Shown here piece by piece: positions 1-9,748 of a stretch of DNA of 64,000 nucleotides. This DNA is from Acinetobacter rathckeae (GTDB taxonomy: Bacteria; Pseudomonadota; Gammaproteobacteria; Pseudomonadales; Moraxellaceae): assembly GCF_015627125.1 (NCBI RefSeq), contig NZ_VTDO01000002.1, positions 124,001 to 188,000 of the forward strand, in the 5' to 3' direction. The position numbers were made by a program, and so were the translations under genes. The notes beneath the pieces were generated by a model. The model was not told where the DNA came from. It did not search any database and saw only the letters and a program-made list of their open reading frames with translations. The stretch's first letter is position 1; every line of letters starts with the position of its first letter.

Positions 1-293
1 CCATAGATGCAGTCTTTGTTTCTCAAAAAGGCAATGCTTTAAGCAATAGACAAATTGAAAATCGTGTTAAGTTTCAAGCACAACGTGCAGGAGTAAATAT
101 TAATCTACACCCGCATTTATTAAGACACTGTTTTGCCAGTCATATGCTATCTGCAAGTGGTGACTTAAGAGCTGTACAAGAAATGTTAGGTCACAGTAAT
201 TTATCAACCACGCAAATTTATACCCATTTAGATTTTGAACGATTGGCAGAGGTGTACGATAAAAGTCACCCTCGAGCGATACAAAAACACTAA
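1..293 (+). CDS. xerC: Tyrosine recombinase XerC, C-terminal part (5' end outside window)
   Basis: The reading frame is already open at the window edge (first full codon at base 3) and ends at TAA 291-293, giving the last 96 residues of a tyrosine recombinase. The catalytic-domain signatures are visible: HxLRH ([13 protein letters not shown]), the second-histidine box LGHS, and the tyrosine nucleophile in IYTHLDF. The ending DKSHPRA matches XerC more closely than XerD. XerC acts with XerD at dif to resolve chromosome dimers. The stop overlaps by four bases the stop of the convergent PaiB-like gene. No terminator is seen between them. Confidence 0.9.
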   Translation, partial: IDAVFVSQKGNALSNRQIENRVKFQAQRAGVNINLHPHLLRHCFASHMLSASGDLRAVQEMLGHSNLSTTQIYTHLDFERLAEVYDKSHPRAIQKH

Positions 294-919
294 TCTGTGT
301 GTTGTTTAATATGTGCTGACATTTCAGGAGCAGTTGTCTTTAATGCTTCTGCAACCTTTACTTTATCGGTATTTGGGCGGTCTTGACTGGTTTTAAATTG
401 CCCTACAATGCTATCAATTTCAATATAAATAATTGCAATGTCTTTGAGTAATGCATTGATGTAGTCTGCAGGGGCATCTTTCATTTTCCAAGGCGTGTTT
501 TGGCTCGCTTCATGCTGTCGTGTTAAACGTCCAAGCAGTGCAAGTAGCGACTTTTCATCATCAATACAGCGTAAGCGACCTCTTACATGTACCACCATAT
601 AATTCCATGTGGGTACAGCACGGTGGTGATCTTGTTTACTTGGATACCAATTGGGACTGATGTACTGCTGATCACCCTGAAAGCTGAGTAGCACAGACTG
701 GTTTTGTTGAATGTTTTTATATAATGGATTGGCTTTTGCAATATGTGCACTGAGTGTGCCGTATGTGCCTTGTTTTGTGTCTAAAAGAAAAGGCAGGTGA
801 TCTGCCTCAATTTGCTCATGGGTTGAGTTATAACTCATGAGCGTTGCAAAATTATGCGTGCTAATAAATTGTTGTAATGTCTCTAAATCATGTTCTTGGT
901 ATTGTGTTGGCTGAAACAT
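290..919 (-). CDS. PaiB-family FMN-binding protein (putative negative transcriptional regulator)
   Basis: This 209-residue protein has the split-barrel flavin-binding fold features of the PaiB family: DHLPF near residues 40-44, SAHIAKANP near 57-65, [10 protein letters not shown] at 86-95 and [13 protein letters not shown] at 102-114. Family members were named for a Bacillus protein linked to control of protease genes and sporulation, but most bind FMN and have no proven regulatory role, so the exact function here is open. It is the last gene of a reverse-strand set that also contains a GNAT acetyltransferase. PaiA, the usual partner, is itself an acetyltransferase, so the neighbourhood echoes a pai-like pairing. 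Its end overlaps xerC by 4 bp. Confidence 0.85.
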   Translation of the reverse strand: MFQPTQYQEHDLETLQQFISTHNFATLMSYNSTHEQIEADHLPFLLDTKQGTYGTLSAHIAKANPLYKNIQQNQSVLLSFQGDQQYISPNWYPSKQDHHRAVPTWNYMVVHVRGRLRCIDDEKSLLALLGRLTRQHEASQNTPWKMKDAPADYINALLKDIAIIYIEIDSIVGQFKTSQDRPNTDKVKVAEALKTTAPEMSAHIKQHTD

Positions 920-973
920 GGCAAAATATCTTTGATATGGCTATGTTTCATCATAACTAAAAAAATGATAGAT

Positions 974-1567
974 TCAAGCATGTTGCGATAATAAGTCAAT
1001 CAAATGGGCTTTAATATTTGGCCATTCACTTGAGCTTATACTGTACATCACGGTGTCTCGAATCGTGTTGTCTCTGCGAAGTGCATTACCACGAATGACG
1101 CCATCTTTTTTTGCACCTAAACGTTCAATCGCACGTTGGCTTTTAAAGTTAAAAATATCGGTGCGTAAAGCAACAATATGACAGCCTAATACTTCAAATG
1201 CATGCTCTAAAAGGAGTAGTTTACAGGTGGTGTTGACGTGTGTGCGTTGTACATGCTTGGCATACCATGTGTAGCCAATTTCTACTCGCTTTACATTGGC
1301 TAAAATATCATGATAACTGGTTGTACCAATCACTTGTCCTGTACTTTGCTCTATGACGGCAAAGGCAAAACGATGCCCGTGTTGTTTTTGTTCAAGTGCT
1401 GTATTGATGTACTGTTTGACTTCATCTGGTGCGGGTGCAGAGGTTACACGCACTTTCCATAACTCACCATCTTTACAGGCATTGGTGAGGCCATGTAAGT
1501 GTTCGTGTGTGAGTGGTTCAAGTAATACACCGTTTTTTGAAAGTTGTATGGGTTGTACAAAAGACAT
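974..1567 (-). CDS. GNAT-family N-acetyltransferase (RimJ/RimL-like)
   Basis: This 197-residue protein follows the single-domain Acetyltransf_3 layout: an N-terminal strand with LEPLTHEHL, the VEIGYTWY strand near residues 95-102, the acetyl-CoA pyrophosphate-binding helix region RTHVNTTCKLLLLEHAFE near 108-125, and the C-terminal NFKSQRAIERLGAKKDG segment near 140-156 typical of RimJ/RimL-like enzymes. These acetylate protein N termini, amino acids or small amines; the substrate cannot be read from the sequence. It starts 11 bp downstream of the Lrp regulator on the same strand, so both probably share one transcript. Confidence 0.85.
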   Translation of the reverse strand: MSFVQPIQLSKNGVLLEPLTHEHLHGLTNACKDGELWKVRVTSAPAPDEVKQYINTALEQKQHGHRFAFAVIEQSTGQVIGTTSYHDILANVKRVEIGYTWYAKHVQRTHVNTTCKLLLLEHAFEVLGCHIVALRTDIFNFKSQRAIERLGAKKDGVIRGNALRRDNTIRDTVMYSISSSEWPNIKAHLIDLLSQHA

Positions 1568-1578
1568 ATTTTTCTCAT

Positions 1579-2064
1579 TTATAGTGGTAGTTGGTAACTT
1601 TGTTTAATAATTTGACTCGGTAAATCGGTCTTCACGCTAGTAATACCATTTTTTTTGGTCAAATGGCTAGACTGGAAGTTACGATAACTTTCTAAATCTG
1701 CCACCACCACCTTAAGCATTGCATCACACTCTCCTAAAATAATATAGCAGTCCATGACTTGAGGTAGTTCTTTCATCGCCTCTATAAAGGTATTGATGGT
1801 TTCAGCATCTTGCCCAATCAGCCAAATTCTGGAAAATAAAATAAGCTGTAAGCCAACTTTATGTGGGTTAACGACCGTGGTGTAACTCTCAATCACGCCC
1901 GCATCTTCAAGTATTTTTACTCGCCGTAAACATGAAGATGGAGAAAACCCAATTTCTTTGGCTAAATCGTTATTTTGAATACGCCCATTTTTTTGTAAGT
2001 GTCGAATAATATTTCTGTCTATTCTGTCGAGCTTTACTCGAATTTCTGATGCATTAAATTTCAT
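1579..2064 (-). CDS. Lrp/AsnC-family transcriptional regulator
   Basis: This 161-residue protein has an N-terminal winged helix-turn-helix (RIDRNIIRHLQKNGRI, then LAKEIGFSPSSCLRRVKILEDAGVI) and a C-terminal RAM/AsnC ligand-binding domain (PQVMDCYIILGECDAMLKVV). Lrp-family proteins sense amino acids and bind DNA as dimers or octamers. It is divergent from a LysE-type exporter at 2179, a common regulator-exporter arrangement, so control of that exporter is the likely role. The upstream ATG is preceded by an AT-rich stretch with a partial Lrp box. A paralogue with the same closing motif (IKQS..LPL) lies at 36957-37409. Confidence 0.92.
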   Translation of the reverse strand: MKFNASEIRVKLDRIDRNIIRHLQKNGRIQNNDLAKEIGFSPSSCLRRVKILEDAGVIESYTTVVNPHKVGLQLILFSRIWLIGQDAETINTFIEAMKELPQVMDCYIILGECDAMLKVVVADLESYRNFQSSHLTKKNGITSVKTDLPSQIIKQSYQLPL

Positions 2065-2099
2065 TTATTCACATTAAATTCTAAAAATAAATGAAATTA

Positions 2100-2114
2100 T
2101 AGAATATTTGATAG
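2100..2114. promoter_or_regulatory. Possible Lrp-type binding site between lrp and lysE
   Basis: The 15 bases agree with the classical Lrp consensus (YAGHAWATTWTDCTR) at about 12 positions and lie in the 114-bp AT-rich region between the divergent Lrp and LysE genes. An ATTCTA...TAGAAT inverted repeat also spans this area. Location fits an operator acting on both genes, but AT-rich DNA gives such matches easily. Confidence 0.3.
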
Positions 2115-2178
2115 CCTATTTTATAGATAAATTTAGATAATACAAAAATAATTTCAACCTGAACAGAGAGTTCCCCAA

Positions 2179-2790
2179 GTGTCTGATTTAACACTATTTG
2201 CACTGACGATTATTCCACTTATTTTTACACCTGGCCCAGATATGCTATTTATCTTGTCGCAAGTGATGGGGGAAGATGCAAAAGCGGGCATTATGGCAAC
2301 ATCAGGTGTATGTATGGGTTATATGGTGCACTCGGTTTTAGTTGCTTTGGGCATCTCAGCCATTATTGTGGCTTATCCTGTTTTATTTGAAATGATTCGT
2401 TATATTGGTGTGGGCTATTTGTTGTTTTTAGCATTTACTTTATTTCGTACAGCATTAACCAAAGGCAGTGACTTAAGCTTTAATAAAAAAGTGGCAAAAA
2501 GCCCAGTAAAAAAAGGTTTTTTTACTGCACTTTTAAACCCTAAAGGGATGCTGATTTATTTTGCGATTTTACCGCAATTTATAGATAAGCAAGGCAATAC
2601 CGTGGTGCAGGGTTTAATGTTATCCTTTATTTTTATTGGTTTGTGCCTTGTGGTGTATAGCTTATTAAGTGTGGTCTTTGCGCATGTGGTGCGTGGTCGA
2701 AGTATTCAAGCCAAGCAACAAAAATGGATAGATATTGGCTCAGGAAGTTTAATTATGTTGGCGGCAACATGGATGCTTTCAAATTCATGA
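2179..2790 (+). CDS. LysE/RhtB-family amino-acid exporter
   Basis: This 203-residue inner-membrane protein carries the LysE/RhtB pattern: an N-terminal hydrophobic helix ending in PLIFTPGPDML, the GxxxG-rich second helix (ATSGVCMGYMVHS), the GVGYLLFLAFTLFR segment and FFTALLNPKGMLIYFAILPQF in the middle, with about six membrane segments in all. It starts with GTG, because no ATG fits the N terminus. The family exports lysine, arginine, homoserine, threonine or similar amino acids; the substrate is not determinable here. Divergence from an Lrp regulator suggests induction by the exported amino acid. No strong terminator follows it. Confidence 0.9.
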   Translation: MSDLTLFALTIIPLIFTPGPDMLFILSQVMGEDAKAGIMATSGVCMGYMVHSVLVALGISAIIVAYPVLFEMIRYIGVGYLLFLAFTLFRTALTKGSDLSFNKKVAKSPVKKGFFTALLNPKGMLIYFAILPQFIDKQGNTVVQGLMLSFIFIGLCLVVYSLLSVVFAHVVRGRSIQAKQQKWIDIGSGSLIMLAATWMLSNS

Positions 2791-2952
2791 GCCTTTTGTA
2801 GTGGGTTGGCAAAAAACCAAATGGTCAAAATATGCAAAGTTAGCATATGAGTAGGCTGAATATTTTTTATGTTAGATATCAGTAAATATTATATGTGGCT
2901 CATTGGTTTTTTGCTGTTAATGCTATGTTTTTATTGTAATTAATTTTATCTT

Positions 2953-2981
2953 TTGGTCGTATTTGTCTGAATACCTACAAT
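2953..2981 (+). promoter_or_regulatory. Possible etfBA promoter
   Basis: TTGGTC and TACAAT are separated by 17 bases. The -10 box matches consensus at five of six positions and the -35 only at three. Transcription would start about 155 bases before etfB. Confidence 0.35.
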
Positions 2982-3090
2982 AAAATTTCAGATGAATGCG
3001 ATATTTTAATAAAAAAAACAGTACCGATACAGAATTGTTGCTTGACCAAATTGGCTACATCAATGCAAGATAAGCACCGAAAACAAGCTT

Positions 3091-3109
3091 GAAAAGCATT
3101 TTGCTTTTC
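3091..3109 (+). repeat. 8-bp inverted repeat in the etfB leader
   Basis: GAAAAGCA and TGCTTTTC flank a three-base loop, 36 bases upstream of the etfB start. No U-tract follows, so it is not a normal terminator. It could be a leader hairpin or an operator. Confidence 0.4.
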
Positions 3110-3144
3110 CTTCTATATTATTTAAACATATAGCCGAGGACCAC

Positions 3145-3894
3145 ATGAAGGCTCTTGTTGCAGTCAAACGTGTAGTAGATGCTAATGTGAAGGTTCGCAT
3201 TAAGCAAGACAATAGTGGTGTTGATTTGACCAATGTCAAAATGTCAATCAATCCATTTTGTGAAATTGCTGTTGAAGAAGCAGTACGTCTAAAAGAAAAA
3301 GGCATTGTCTCTGAGATTGTAGTTGTTTCTGTAGGTGCAAAAGAATCTCAAGAGCAACTTCGTTCATCTATGGCATTAGGTGGCGACCGTGCGATTTTAG
3401 TTGAAACAAATGATGAAATTGGTGCGCTTGAAGTTGCGAAAGTACTTAAAGGTATTGTAGCTGAAGAGCAGCCTCAACTCATTTTACTGGGTAAACAAGC
3501 CATTGATGATGACTCAAACCAAGTGGGTCAAATGCTCAGTGCTTTACTTGGTTCAGGTCAAGCAACGTTTGCTTCAGAAATTCAAGTTGAAGCAGAACAA
3601 GTACAGGTTGTACGTGAGGTTGATGGTGGCTTACAAACAGTTGCATTAACATTGCCTGCTGTAGTGACCGCAGATTTACGTTTAAATGAACCTCGTTATG
3701 TCAAATTACCTGACATTATGAAAGCACGTAAAAAACCTTTAGTCGTTAAAACTTTGGCAGATTATGGCGTGACCGCAGGTACAAAATTAAAAACAGTGCG
3801 TGTGGAAAATCCTGCTGAGCGTAAAGCAGGTGTACGTGTGAATTCTGTTGATGAGCTTGTAGAAAAGCTTAAAAATGAAGCTAAAGTGATCTGA
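3145..3894 (+). CDS. etfB: Electron transfer flavoprotein subunit beta
   Basis: This 249-residue protein is the small ETF subunit, opening with [18 protein letters not shown] and carrying the conserved [19 protein letters not shown] segment and the [12 protein letters not shown] motif (about residues 188-199) that contacts dehydrogenases. With EtfA it forms the FAD- and AMP-containing heterodimer that carries electrons from acyl-CoA dehydrogenases to ETF:quinone oxidoreductase in fatty-acid and amino-acid oxidation. etfA follows after 17 bp with its own ribosome-binding site, so the two form an operon. The start has an upstream GAGGA element. Confidence 0.97.
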   Translation: MKALVAVKRVVDANVKVRIKQDNSGVDLTNVKMSINPFCEIAVEEAVRLKEKGIVSEIVVVSVGAKESQEQLRSSMALGGDRAILVETNDEIGALEVAKVLKGIVAEEQPQLILLGKQAIDDDSNQVGQMLSALLGSGQATFASEIQVEAEQVQVVREVDGGLQTVALTLPAVVTADLRLNEPRYVKLPDIMKARKKPLVVKTLADYGVTAGTKLKTVRVENPAERKAGVRVNSVDELVEKLKNEAKVI

Positions 3895-3911
3895 TACGAA
3901 AAGGATAAGTC

Positions 3912-4844
3912 ATGAGTATTTTGGTTATTGCTGAACATGATAATACAGCATTAAATGGTGCGACTTTACATGTTGTGACAGCAGCTCAGAAAATGGGTGC
4001 AGAGATTACTTTGTTGGTTGTCGGTGAGAATGTTACAGCTGTTGCTGAGCAAGCAAAAACTGTTGCAGGTGTTGCTAAAGTTTTAGTTGCAGATCATGCT
4101 GTATATGCACACCAATTGGCAGAGAATGTATCTGCATTGGTTGTTGAGCTTGCAAAAGGCTATCGCCATGTATTGGCAGCATCAACGACTTTCGGTAAAA
4201 ATATTTTACCACGTGTTGCTGCATTGCTTGATGTAAGCATGGTTACAGATGTGATTGCTGTAGAGTCTGAAAATACCTTTAAACGTGCAATTTATGCAGG
4301 TAATGCGATTGCCACTGTACAATCAGACGAAACAGTTATTGTTGCAACTGTGCGTACAACTGCGTTTGATGCGGTTGCAAATACAGGCGGTTCTGCGACT
4401 GTAGAAGCAGTTAGCATTGTAGAAGATGCTCAAGTCTCTCGTTTTGTGGCAGAGCAAATCATTAAAACAGAGCGTCCAGAGCTTTCAGCTGCCCGTGTTG
4501 TGGTTTCTGGTGGGCGTGGTGTGGGTTCTGCTGAAAACTACCATGCGGTACTTGACCCATTGGCAGATAAGCTAGGGGCTGCGCAAGGTGCATCTCGTGC
4601 GGCAGTCGATGCGGGCTTTGTACCAAATGATATGCAAGTGGGGCAAACAGGTAAAATTGTTGCACCTGATTTATATATTGCTGCAGGGATCTCGGGTGCG
4701 ATTCAGCATCTTGCTGGTATGAAAGACTCTAAAGTGATTGTGGCGATTAACAAAGATGAAGAAGCACCAATCAATGCTGTTGCTGATTATTGGTTAGTGG
4801 GCGACCTAAATGAGGTTGTACCAGAGCTGACTGCAAAAATTTAA
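3912..4844 (+). CDS. etfA: Electron transfer flavoprotein subunit alpha
   Basis: This 310-residue protein is the FAD-binding ETF subunit. The C-terminal FAD signature [17 protein letters not shown] starts near residue 254 and continues through [13 protein letters not shown]; the ETF fold region SGGRGVGS lies upstream. It completes the ETF heterodimer with EtfB. ETF:quinone oxidoreductase is not in this window. A clear intrinsic terminator at 4857-4887 ends the operon. Confidence 0.97.
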   Translation: MSILVIAEHDNTALNGATLHVVTAAQKMGAEITLLVVGENVTAVAEQAKTVAGVAKVLVADHAVYAHQLAENVSALVVELAKGYRHVLAASTTFGKNILPRVAALLDVSMVTDVIAVESENTFKRAIYAGNAIATVQSDETVIVATVRTTAFDAVANTGGSATVEAVSIVEDAQVSRFVAEQIIKTERPELSAARVVVSGGRGVGSAENYHAVLDPLADKLGAAQGASRAAVDAGFVPNDMQVGQTGKIVAPDLYIAAGISGAIQHLAGMKDSKVIVAINKDEEAPINAVADYWLVGDLNEVVPELTAKI

Positions 4845-4856
4845 ATCATTTTTTAT

Positions 4857-4887
4857 AAAAACGCCTCTAAATTGGGGCGTTTTTTTA
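4857..4887 (+). terminator. Intrinsic terminator of etfBA
   Basis: AAAAACGCC pairs with GGCGTTTTT around a short loop and is followed by a run of seven T, 13 bases after the etfA stop. Confidence 0.85.
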
Positions 4888-5147
4888 TGTTTGAAAGTCT
4901 ATTCATGTGGTCGAATCCCACTTTGCTTTTCTAGATATAGATTCAATATTTTGTAGCAAACAATTATCATAATATTGCATATAAAAATAGCAGTCGTTTA
5001 ACATCTAGAACATGCGTCATAAGCAAAATGTGATATAATAAAACGTTATTTTTATCTCATTTTAGTTTGATTTTTTTCAACTAATTTATTCTATATATTG
5101 TGTCTAAGATTAGTAAAATTGGCTAATCAAAAGAATAAGGAGTATGC
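4888..5147. other. etfA-gyrA intergenic region with gyrA leader
   Basis: With the terminator just before it, this makes about 300 gene-free bases. The only strong element is the extended -10 promoter at 5031-5039; the remaining roughly 100 bases form an AT-rich gyrA leader ending in AAGGAG-like sequence before the start codon. Confidence 0.6.
5031..5039 (+). promoter_or_regulatory. Extended -10 promoter for gyrA
   Basis: TGATATAAT is a perfect extended -10 element (TGn plus TATAAT). No good -35 box is present at the usual spacing, as expected for an extended -10 promoter. It predicts a leader of about 100 bases before gyrA. Confidence 0.55.
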
Positions 5148-7838
5148 ATGAGCGTATCGGAAATAAGACCGATTGCCATTGAGGACGAACTCAAGCATTC
5201 ATATTTAGACTATGCGATGAGTGTCATCGTTTCTCGTGCATTGCCTGATGTGAGAGATGGCCTGAAACCCGTTCACCGCCGTGTATTGTTCGCAATGCAC
5301 GAACTAGGCAATGACTATAATAAAGCCTATAAAAAATCTGCTCGTGTTGTGGGCGATGTGATTGGTAAATACCACCCACATGGTGACTCTGCGGTCTATG
5401 AAACCATTGTACGTATGGCGCAAGATTTTAGCTTACGTTACCAATTGGTTGATGGTCAGGGGAACTTTGGTTCGATTGATGGCGATAGTGCAGCAGCAAT
5501 GCGTTATACCGAAGTGCGTATGACACGTTTAGCCCATGAATTGTTGGCAGATCTAGAAAAAGATACCGTAGATTGGGAAGACAACTACGACGGTTCTGAG
5601 CGTATTCCACAAGTTTTACCTACACGTATTCCCAATTTGTTGATTAATGGTACAGCGGGTATTGCTGTAGGTATGGCAACAAATATGGCACCGCATAACA
5701 TGACCGAAGTGGTACATGCATGCTTAGCCTATGCAGATAACCCTAATATTTCTATTGAAGGTTTGATGGAACATATTAGTGGGCCTGATTTTCCAACAGG
5801 CGGTATTATTTATGGTAAGTCTGGTATTGTAGATGCTTACCGCACAGGTAAGGGGCGCTTGCATATTCGTGGTAAATACCATTTTGAAGAAGATGCAAAA
5901 ACCAATCGTACCACCATCGTGTTTACCGAAATTCCGTACCAAGTGAATAAAGCCCGTGTGATCGAACGTATTGCAGAGCTGGTCAAAGAGAAAAAACTTG
6001 AAGGTATTTCTGAATTACGTGATGAATCTGATAAAGAGGGTATGCGTATTGCGATTGACTTAAAGCGTGGTGAAAATGCTGAAGTCATCGTGAATAACCT
6101 GTTTTTAAATACACAGCTTGAAAACTCATTTAGCATTAATATGGTTTGCCTAGACAATGGCCAGCCTAAACTAATGAACTTAAAAGATATTATTGCGGCA
6201 TTTATTCGTCATCGCCAAGAAGTTGTGACGCGTCGTACCATGTTTGAGTTGCGTAAAGCACGTGAGCGTGGGCATATTTTAGAAGGTTTAACCGTTGCTT
6301 TAGCCAATATTGATGCAGTGATTGAAACCATTAAGACTTCACCGAACCCAAGCGAAGCACGTAAGCGTTTGCTTGACAGTGAATGGTCTGGCGGTGGTGT
6401 GATTGCATTGCTTGAAAAAGCGGGTTCTGTATCTGTACGTCCTGAAGTGATTGAAGGCGAAGATTTGGCACGCCCATTTGGTTTGTCAGATCAGGTGTAT
6501 CGCTTGTCACCTGTGCAAGTAAATGCAATTTTAGAGTTAAGACTGCACCGTTTAACAGGTCTAGAGCAAGATAAACTACATGCTGAATATAGTGACATTT
6601 TAAGTCAAATTGCTGAACTTACTGCAATACTCAATGACTTTAATTTGCTCATGGCTGTTATTCGAGATGAACTTGCACAAGTATTAAACCAATATGGTGA
6701 TGGTCGTCGTACCGATATTGTTGAATCACGTATTGACTTTAGCCGTGAAGACTTGATTCCTGAAGAGCAAATTGTACTGACTGTTTCACAAACAGGTTAT
6801 GCAAAAACCCAACCATTGTCTGATTACCAAGCACAACGCCGTGGTGGTCGTGGTAAGTCTGCAACCTCTATGAAGAGTGATGATATTATTCAACACCTGA
6901 TTGTGGCATCAAACCATGCAACGGTATTGTGTTTTACCAATGTGGGTAAAGTGTATCGTTTAAAAGCCTATGAAGTACCACAAGCGTCACGTGGTGCAAA
7001 AGGCCGACCAATGATTAACTTGTTGCCATTAGAGCAAGATGAAACAATTACCGCAATTCTTCCTGTGAAAGATTTCCCAGAAGACCATTATGTCTTTATG
7101 GCAACAGCTTCAGGTACAGTAAAACGTGTTGAGTTATCTCAATTTAGTAATGTTCGTTCAAACGGCTTACGTGCTATTGAGTTAAATGAAGAAGATACGT
7201 TGATTGGTGTGTCGATTACCGATGGCCAAAAACAAATTATGCTGTTCTCTAATGAAGGTAAAGCCATTCGTTTTGCTGAAACAGATGTGCGTGCAATGGG
7301 TCGTACAGCACGTGGTGTAAGAGGTATGCGAGTTAGTTTTGCATCGTCTGGTGCGACAGACTTAGAAGAAGCTGAACTTGAGCAAGAAGAACAGACTGAA
7401 GACAATGATGTGGCTCTAAATATTGTGAGTCGTATTGTTTCTTTAGTGGTTGTACCTGAGCATGGCGAAGTGTTATGTGCATGTGAAAATGGTTATGGTA
7501 AACGTACATCGGTGGACGACTTCCCAACCAAAAAACGTGGTGGTAAAGGTATTATTGCCATTAAAACAAGTGAGCGTAATGGTGAGCTTGTGGGTGCGGT
7601 CGCGATTGATGAAAGCAAAGAAATGTTACTTATTTCAAATGCTGGCACAATGGTTCGTACTCGTGCATCCGAAGTTGCAACAACAGGACGTAATGCTCAA
7701 GGTGTGCGTCTGATTCGCTTAACAGATGAAACTTTAGTGAAAGTTGTTTCGGTAGAAGCTGTTGTTGAAGATGATGCTGATTTAGAGCTAGAGGATGAAG
7801 CTGTTCAAAATGAACAAGTCACACCTAATGAAAACTAA
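5148..7838 (+). CDS. gyrA: DNA gyrase subunit A
   Basis: This 896-residue protein is the breakage-reunion subunit of gyrase, which introduces negative supercoils with GyrB. The catalytic tyrosine is Y120 in [11 protein letters not shown]. In the quinolone-resistance region the sequence [12 protein letters not shown] has serine at residue 81 and glutamate at 85, the unmutated states at the E. coli 83 and 87 sites, so no target-site quinolone resistance is predicted here. The C-terminal beta-pinwheel carries the gyrase box QRRGGRGK (near residue 564). An acidic insertion (about residues 735-755, rich in E and D) interrupts the pinwheel, and the protein ends in another acidic tail. It is followed by a bidirectional terminator. 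Confidence 0.98.
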   Translation: MSVSEIRPIAIEDELKHSYLDYAMSVIVSRALPDVRDGLKPVHRRVLFAMHELGNDYNKAYKKSARVVGDVIGKYHPHGDSAVYETIVRMAQDFSLRYQLVDGQGNFGSIDGDSAAAMRYTEVRMTRLAHELLADLEKDTVDWEDNYDGSERIPQVLPTRIPNLLINGTAGIAVGMATNMAPHNMTEVVHACLAYADNPNISIEGLMEHISGPDFPTGGIIYGKSGIVDAYRTGKGRLHIRGKYHFEEDAKTNRTTIVFTEIPYQVNKARVIERIAELVKEKKLEGISELRDESDKEGMRIAIDLKRGENAEVIVNNLFLNTQLENSFSINMVCLDNGQPKLMNLKDIIAAFIRHRQEVVTRRTMFELRKARERGHILEGLTVALANIDAVIETIKTSPNPSEARKRLLDSEWSGGGVIALLEKAGSVSVRPEVIEGEDLARPFGLSDQVYRLSPVQVNAILELRLHRLTGLEQDKLHAEYSDILSQIAELTAILNDFNLLMAVIRDELAQVLNQYGDGRRTDIVESRIDFSREDLIPEEQIVLTVSQTGYAKTQPLSDYQAQRRGGRGKSATSMKSDDIIQHLIVASNHATVLCFTNVGKVYRLKAYEVPQASRGAKGRPMINLLPLEQDETITAILPVKDFPEDHYVFMATASGTVKRVELSQFSNVRSNGLRAIELNEEDTLIGVSITDGQKQIMLFSNEGKAIRFAETDVRAMGRTARGVRGMRVSFASSGATDLEEAELEQEEQTEDNDVALNIVSRIVSLVVVPEHGEVLCACENGYGKRTSVDDFPTKKRGGKGIIAIKTSERNGELVGAVAIDESKEMLLISNAGTMVRTRASEVATTGRNAQGVRLIRLTDETLVKVVSVEAVVEDDADLELEDEAVQNEQVTPNEN

Positions 7839-7850
7839 ATACTGAATAAT

Positions 7851-7880
7851 AAAAAAGGAAGCTTAGGCTTCCTTTTTTAT
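7851..7880. terminator. Bidirectional terminator between gyrA and oxyR
   Basis: Perfect 12-bp arms (AAAAAAGGAAGC and GCTTCCTTTTTT) flank a four-base loop. T-tracts on both strands make it serve the convergent gyrA and oxyR genes. Confidence 0.92.
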
Positions 7881-7885
7881 TTGGT

Positions 7886-8791
7886 TTATGTGGTGGTTTG
7901 AGTGATTTTTTTTAGAATCTCACTCAGTACTTCAAACTCTTTGAGTAAAGGGGTACTTTTACGTGTCACTAAAGAGATGGTGCGTGTTGGTGCATTTTTA
8001 ATACGTTTGGTTTCAAGCTCACGGTTATATTGTAAAACCTGTTTATGTAAAGAAATTTCAGGTAATAACGTATAACCGAGGTTAGAAGACACCATTTCAA
8101 CTAAGGTAGGTAAAGAGCTTGCTTTAATTCGATTGTCACTCTTGCGATCACCAATAGGGCAGGCACTGAGCACGTGATCACGTAAACAATGGCCTTCCTC
8201 TAACAGCATAAGGCGAGCAGTGTCTAAATCATCTAAGCTACTTGCTTCAGCACATTGTTGATCTGCTTTATTGTATGTTAGGACTAACTCTTCTTCAAAA
8301 ATTTCAGCCACTTTTAGACCACGAATATCAAATGGCAGCGCCAAAATAATCATGTCTAAGCTACCATGTTCTAATTTTTCAACCACTTTTTCAGTTTGTG
8401 CTTCATGTAAGTGAAGTTGAATTTTTGGTAGTTGCTTGTGAACTTCTTCTAAGAGCTGCGTTAAGATAAAAGGTGCAATGGTTGGAATAATCCCCAGATG
8501 AAGATCACCTGTGAGTGGTTCGCTCATTTCACGGCTTAAACGCATTAAATCTTGTGCATCGGCTAATAGTACACGTGCTCGAGCAACTACCTGCTCACCA
8601 AGTGGTGTTAAGCGGACATTTTGTCTGTCGCGCTCAACGAGAACACCGCTGAGTAATCTTTCAAGTTCCATAATCCCACCAGATAAAGTGGATTGGGTCA
8701 CGAAAGATCTACGAGCTGCCTCGGTAAAGTGCAGTGTTTCGGACAGAGTCACTAAGTAAGAAAGCTGTCTGAGTGAGGGTAGTGCGGCCAT
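7886..8791 (-). CDS. oxyR: Hydrogen peroxide sensor OxyR (LysR family)
   Basis: This 301-residue LysR-type regulator has an N-terminal helix-turn-helix (HFTEAARRSFVTQSTLSGGI, about residues 21-40) and a C-terminal sensor domain. The redox pair is present: C202 and C211 in EEGHCLRDHVLSAC have the same nine-residue separation as E. coli C199 and C208, and LHLGIIPTIAPFIL and LHEAQTEKV also match OxyR. Oxidation of this pair by peroxide switches on catalase and peroxidase genes. It lies 15 bp downstream of the EstB-like hydrolase, matching the rubA-rubB-estB-oxyR order known from Acinetobacter baylyi, so it is probably expressed partly from that operon. Confidence 0.93.
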   Translation of the reverse strand: MAALPSLRQLSYLVTLSETLHFTEAARRSFVTQSTLSGGIMELERLLSGVLVERDRQNVRLTPLGEQVVARARVLLADAQDLMRLSREMSEPLTGDLHLGIIPTIAPFILTQLLEEVHKQLPKIQLHLHEAQTEKVVEKLEHGSLDMIILALPFDIRGLKVAEIFEEELVLTYNKADQQCAEASSLDDLDTARLMLLEEGHCLRDHVLSACPIGDRKSDNRIKASSLPTLVEMVSSNLGYTLLPEISLHKQVLQYNRELETKRIKNAPTRTISLVTRKSTPLLKEFEVLSEILKKITQTTT

Positions 8792-8806
8792 AATATAATA
8801 GTACTT

Positions 8807-9748
8807 TTAAGATTTAAAATGTTGTGTAAACAAAGTGCCCAAGTGTGCAATATATTCATCTGGAATATCATGCCCCATACCTGAGATGAGTTTAAACTTT
8901 GCGCCTTTTATTGCAGTAGCAACGGCTTTTCCATGCTTTGCAGGAAGAAGTTTGTCACAGTCGCCATGAACTACAAGAGTTGGTTGAGTAATTTTTTTAT
9001 CCCACTTTCGTAGGGACCCTGTGCATAGTATAGCGAATAATTGCTGTAGTGTGCCACTAGGCATGTAACAACGGTCATATGCAAGCTCTGAAACTGCTTG
9101 TACCTGTTTTTTATTTACGCAATGGGGTGAGCCAATAATAGCATTCACTTTTACATTGTGTGCAACGACATCTACTTTTTTTGCGGATTTAGCACGACTA
9201 AAAAAGACTTTAAGTTGTTTGGGGTGTGGTGCTGGTAAAAAGGCTTGGTTATTACTGGTAAATAATAAGCCAATTTTTTCGACATGTTGTGGGTGTTTTG
9301 CCGCTAAAATTTGTGCAATCATCCCTCCCATAGATGCACCAAGTACTGCATATTTTTTAATACCGAGGTGAGCTAATAGGGCTGCTGTATCTTCAGCCAT
9401 ATCTACTAGTGTGTAGCTTAGCGCTGTATTTTTTAGGCCAAGTTTAAATCTTAGCATGGCAGGAAATAGCTTTTTAGAAGCGACCGCAGAGGTGGTTTTT
9501 GATGATAAGCCAATATCTCGATTATCAAAGCGTATTACGTAAAAACCTTGTTCTACCAAATATTCACAGAATTTAAGTGGCCAATGAATCATTTGGCAAC
9601 CTAAGCCCATAATGAGTACAACACATGGGTGTGTAGGGTTTCCTGCAACTTCTACATGTATATTTAAGCCGTTATTGAGCCGTACAGATGTTTCTTGAAA
9701 AATTGGAGCGTAAGGCGAGGGGCGTAAATGATATGTTGTATTGGTCAT
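8807..9748 (-). CDS. estB: Alpha/beta-hydrolase (EstB-like esterase)
   Basis: This 313-residue alpha/beta-hydrolase has the nucleophile elbow GASMGG with S139, an oxyanion segment VLIMGLGCQMIHWP near residues 44-57, FDNRDIGLSS near 74-83, the acid VVHGDCDKLLP, and the catalytic histidine in GMGHDIPDE near the C terminus. There is no clear signal peptide. Its place between rubredoxin and oxyR matches estB of Acinetobacter baylyi, an esterase of unknown natural substrate; the symbol rests on this synteny. The start ATG at 9746-9748 is followed by MTNTTYHLRP. Confidence 0.85.
   Translation of the reverse strand: MTNTTYHLRPSPYAPIFQETSVRLNNGLNIHVEVAGNPTHPCVVLIMGLGCQMIHWPLKFCEYLVEQGFYVIRFDNRDIGLSSKTTSAVASKKLFPAMLRFKLGLKNTALSYTLVDMAEDTAALLAHLGIKKYAVLGASMGGMIAQILAAKHPQHVEKIGLLFTSNNQAFLPAPHPKQLKVFFSRAKSAKKVDVVAHNVKVNAIIGSPHCVNKKQVQAVSELAYDRCYMPSGTLQQLFAILCTGSLRKWDKKITQPTLVVHGDCDKLLPAKHGKAVATAIKGAKFKLISGMGHDIPDEYIAHLGTLFTQHFKS

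Larger units (their letters stand above)
2791..3144. other. Gene-free stretch between lysE and etfB
   Basis: These 354 bases hold no supported gene. They contain a possible etfB promoter (2953-2981) and a short perfect inverted repeat just before the etfB start (3091-3109). The rest is AT-rich without other structure that I can defend. Confidence 0.6.

Noticed and set aside
1353..1607. 84-codon open frame opposite the GNAT gene
   Set aside because: It is a shadow frame of the acetyltransferase gene with cysteine-rich random-looking sequence.
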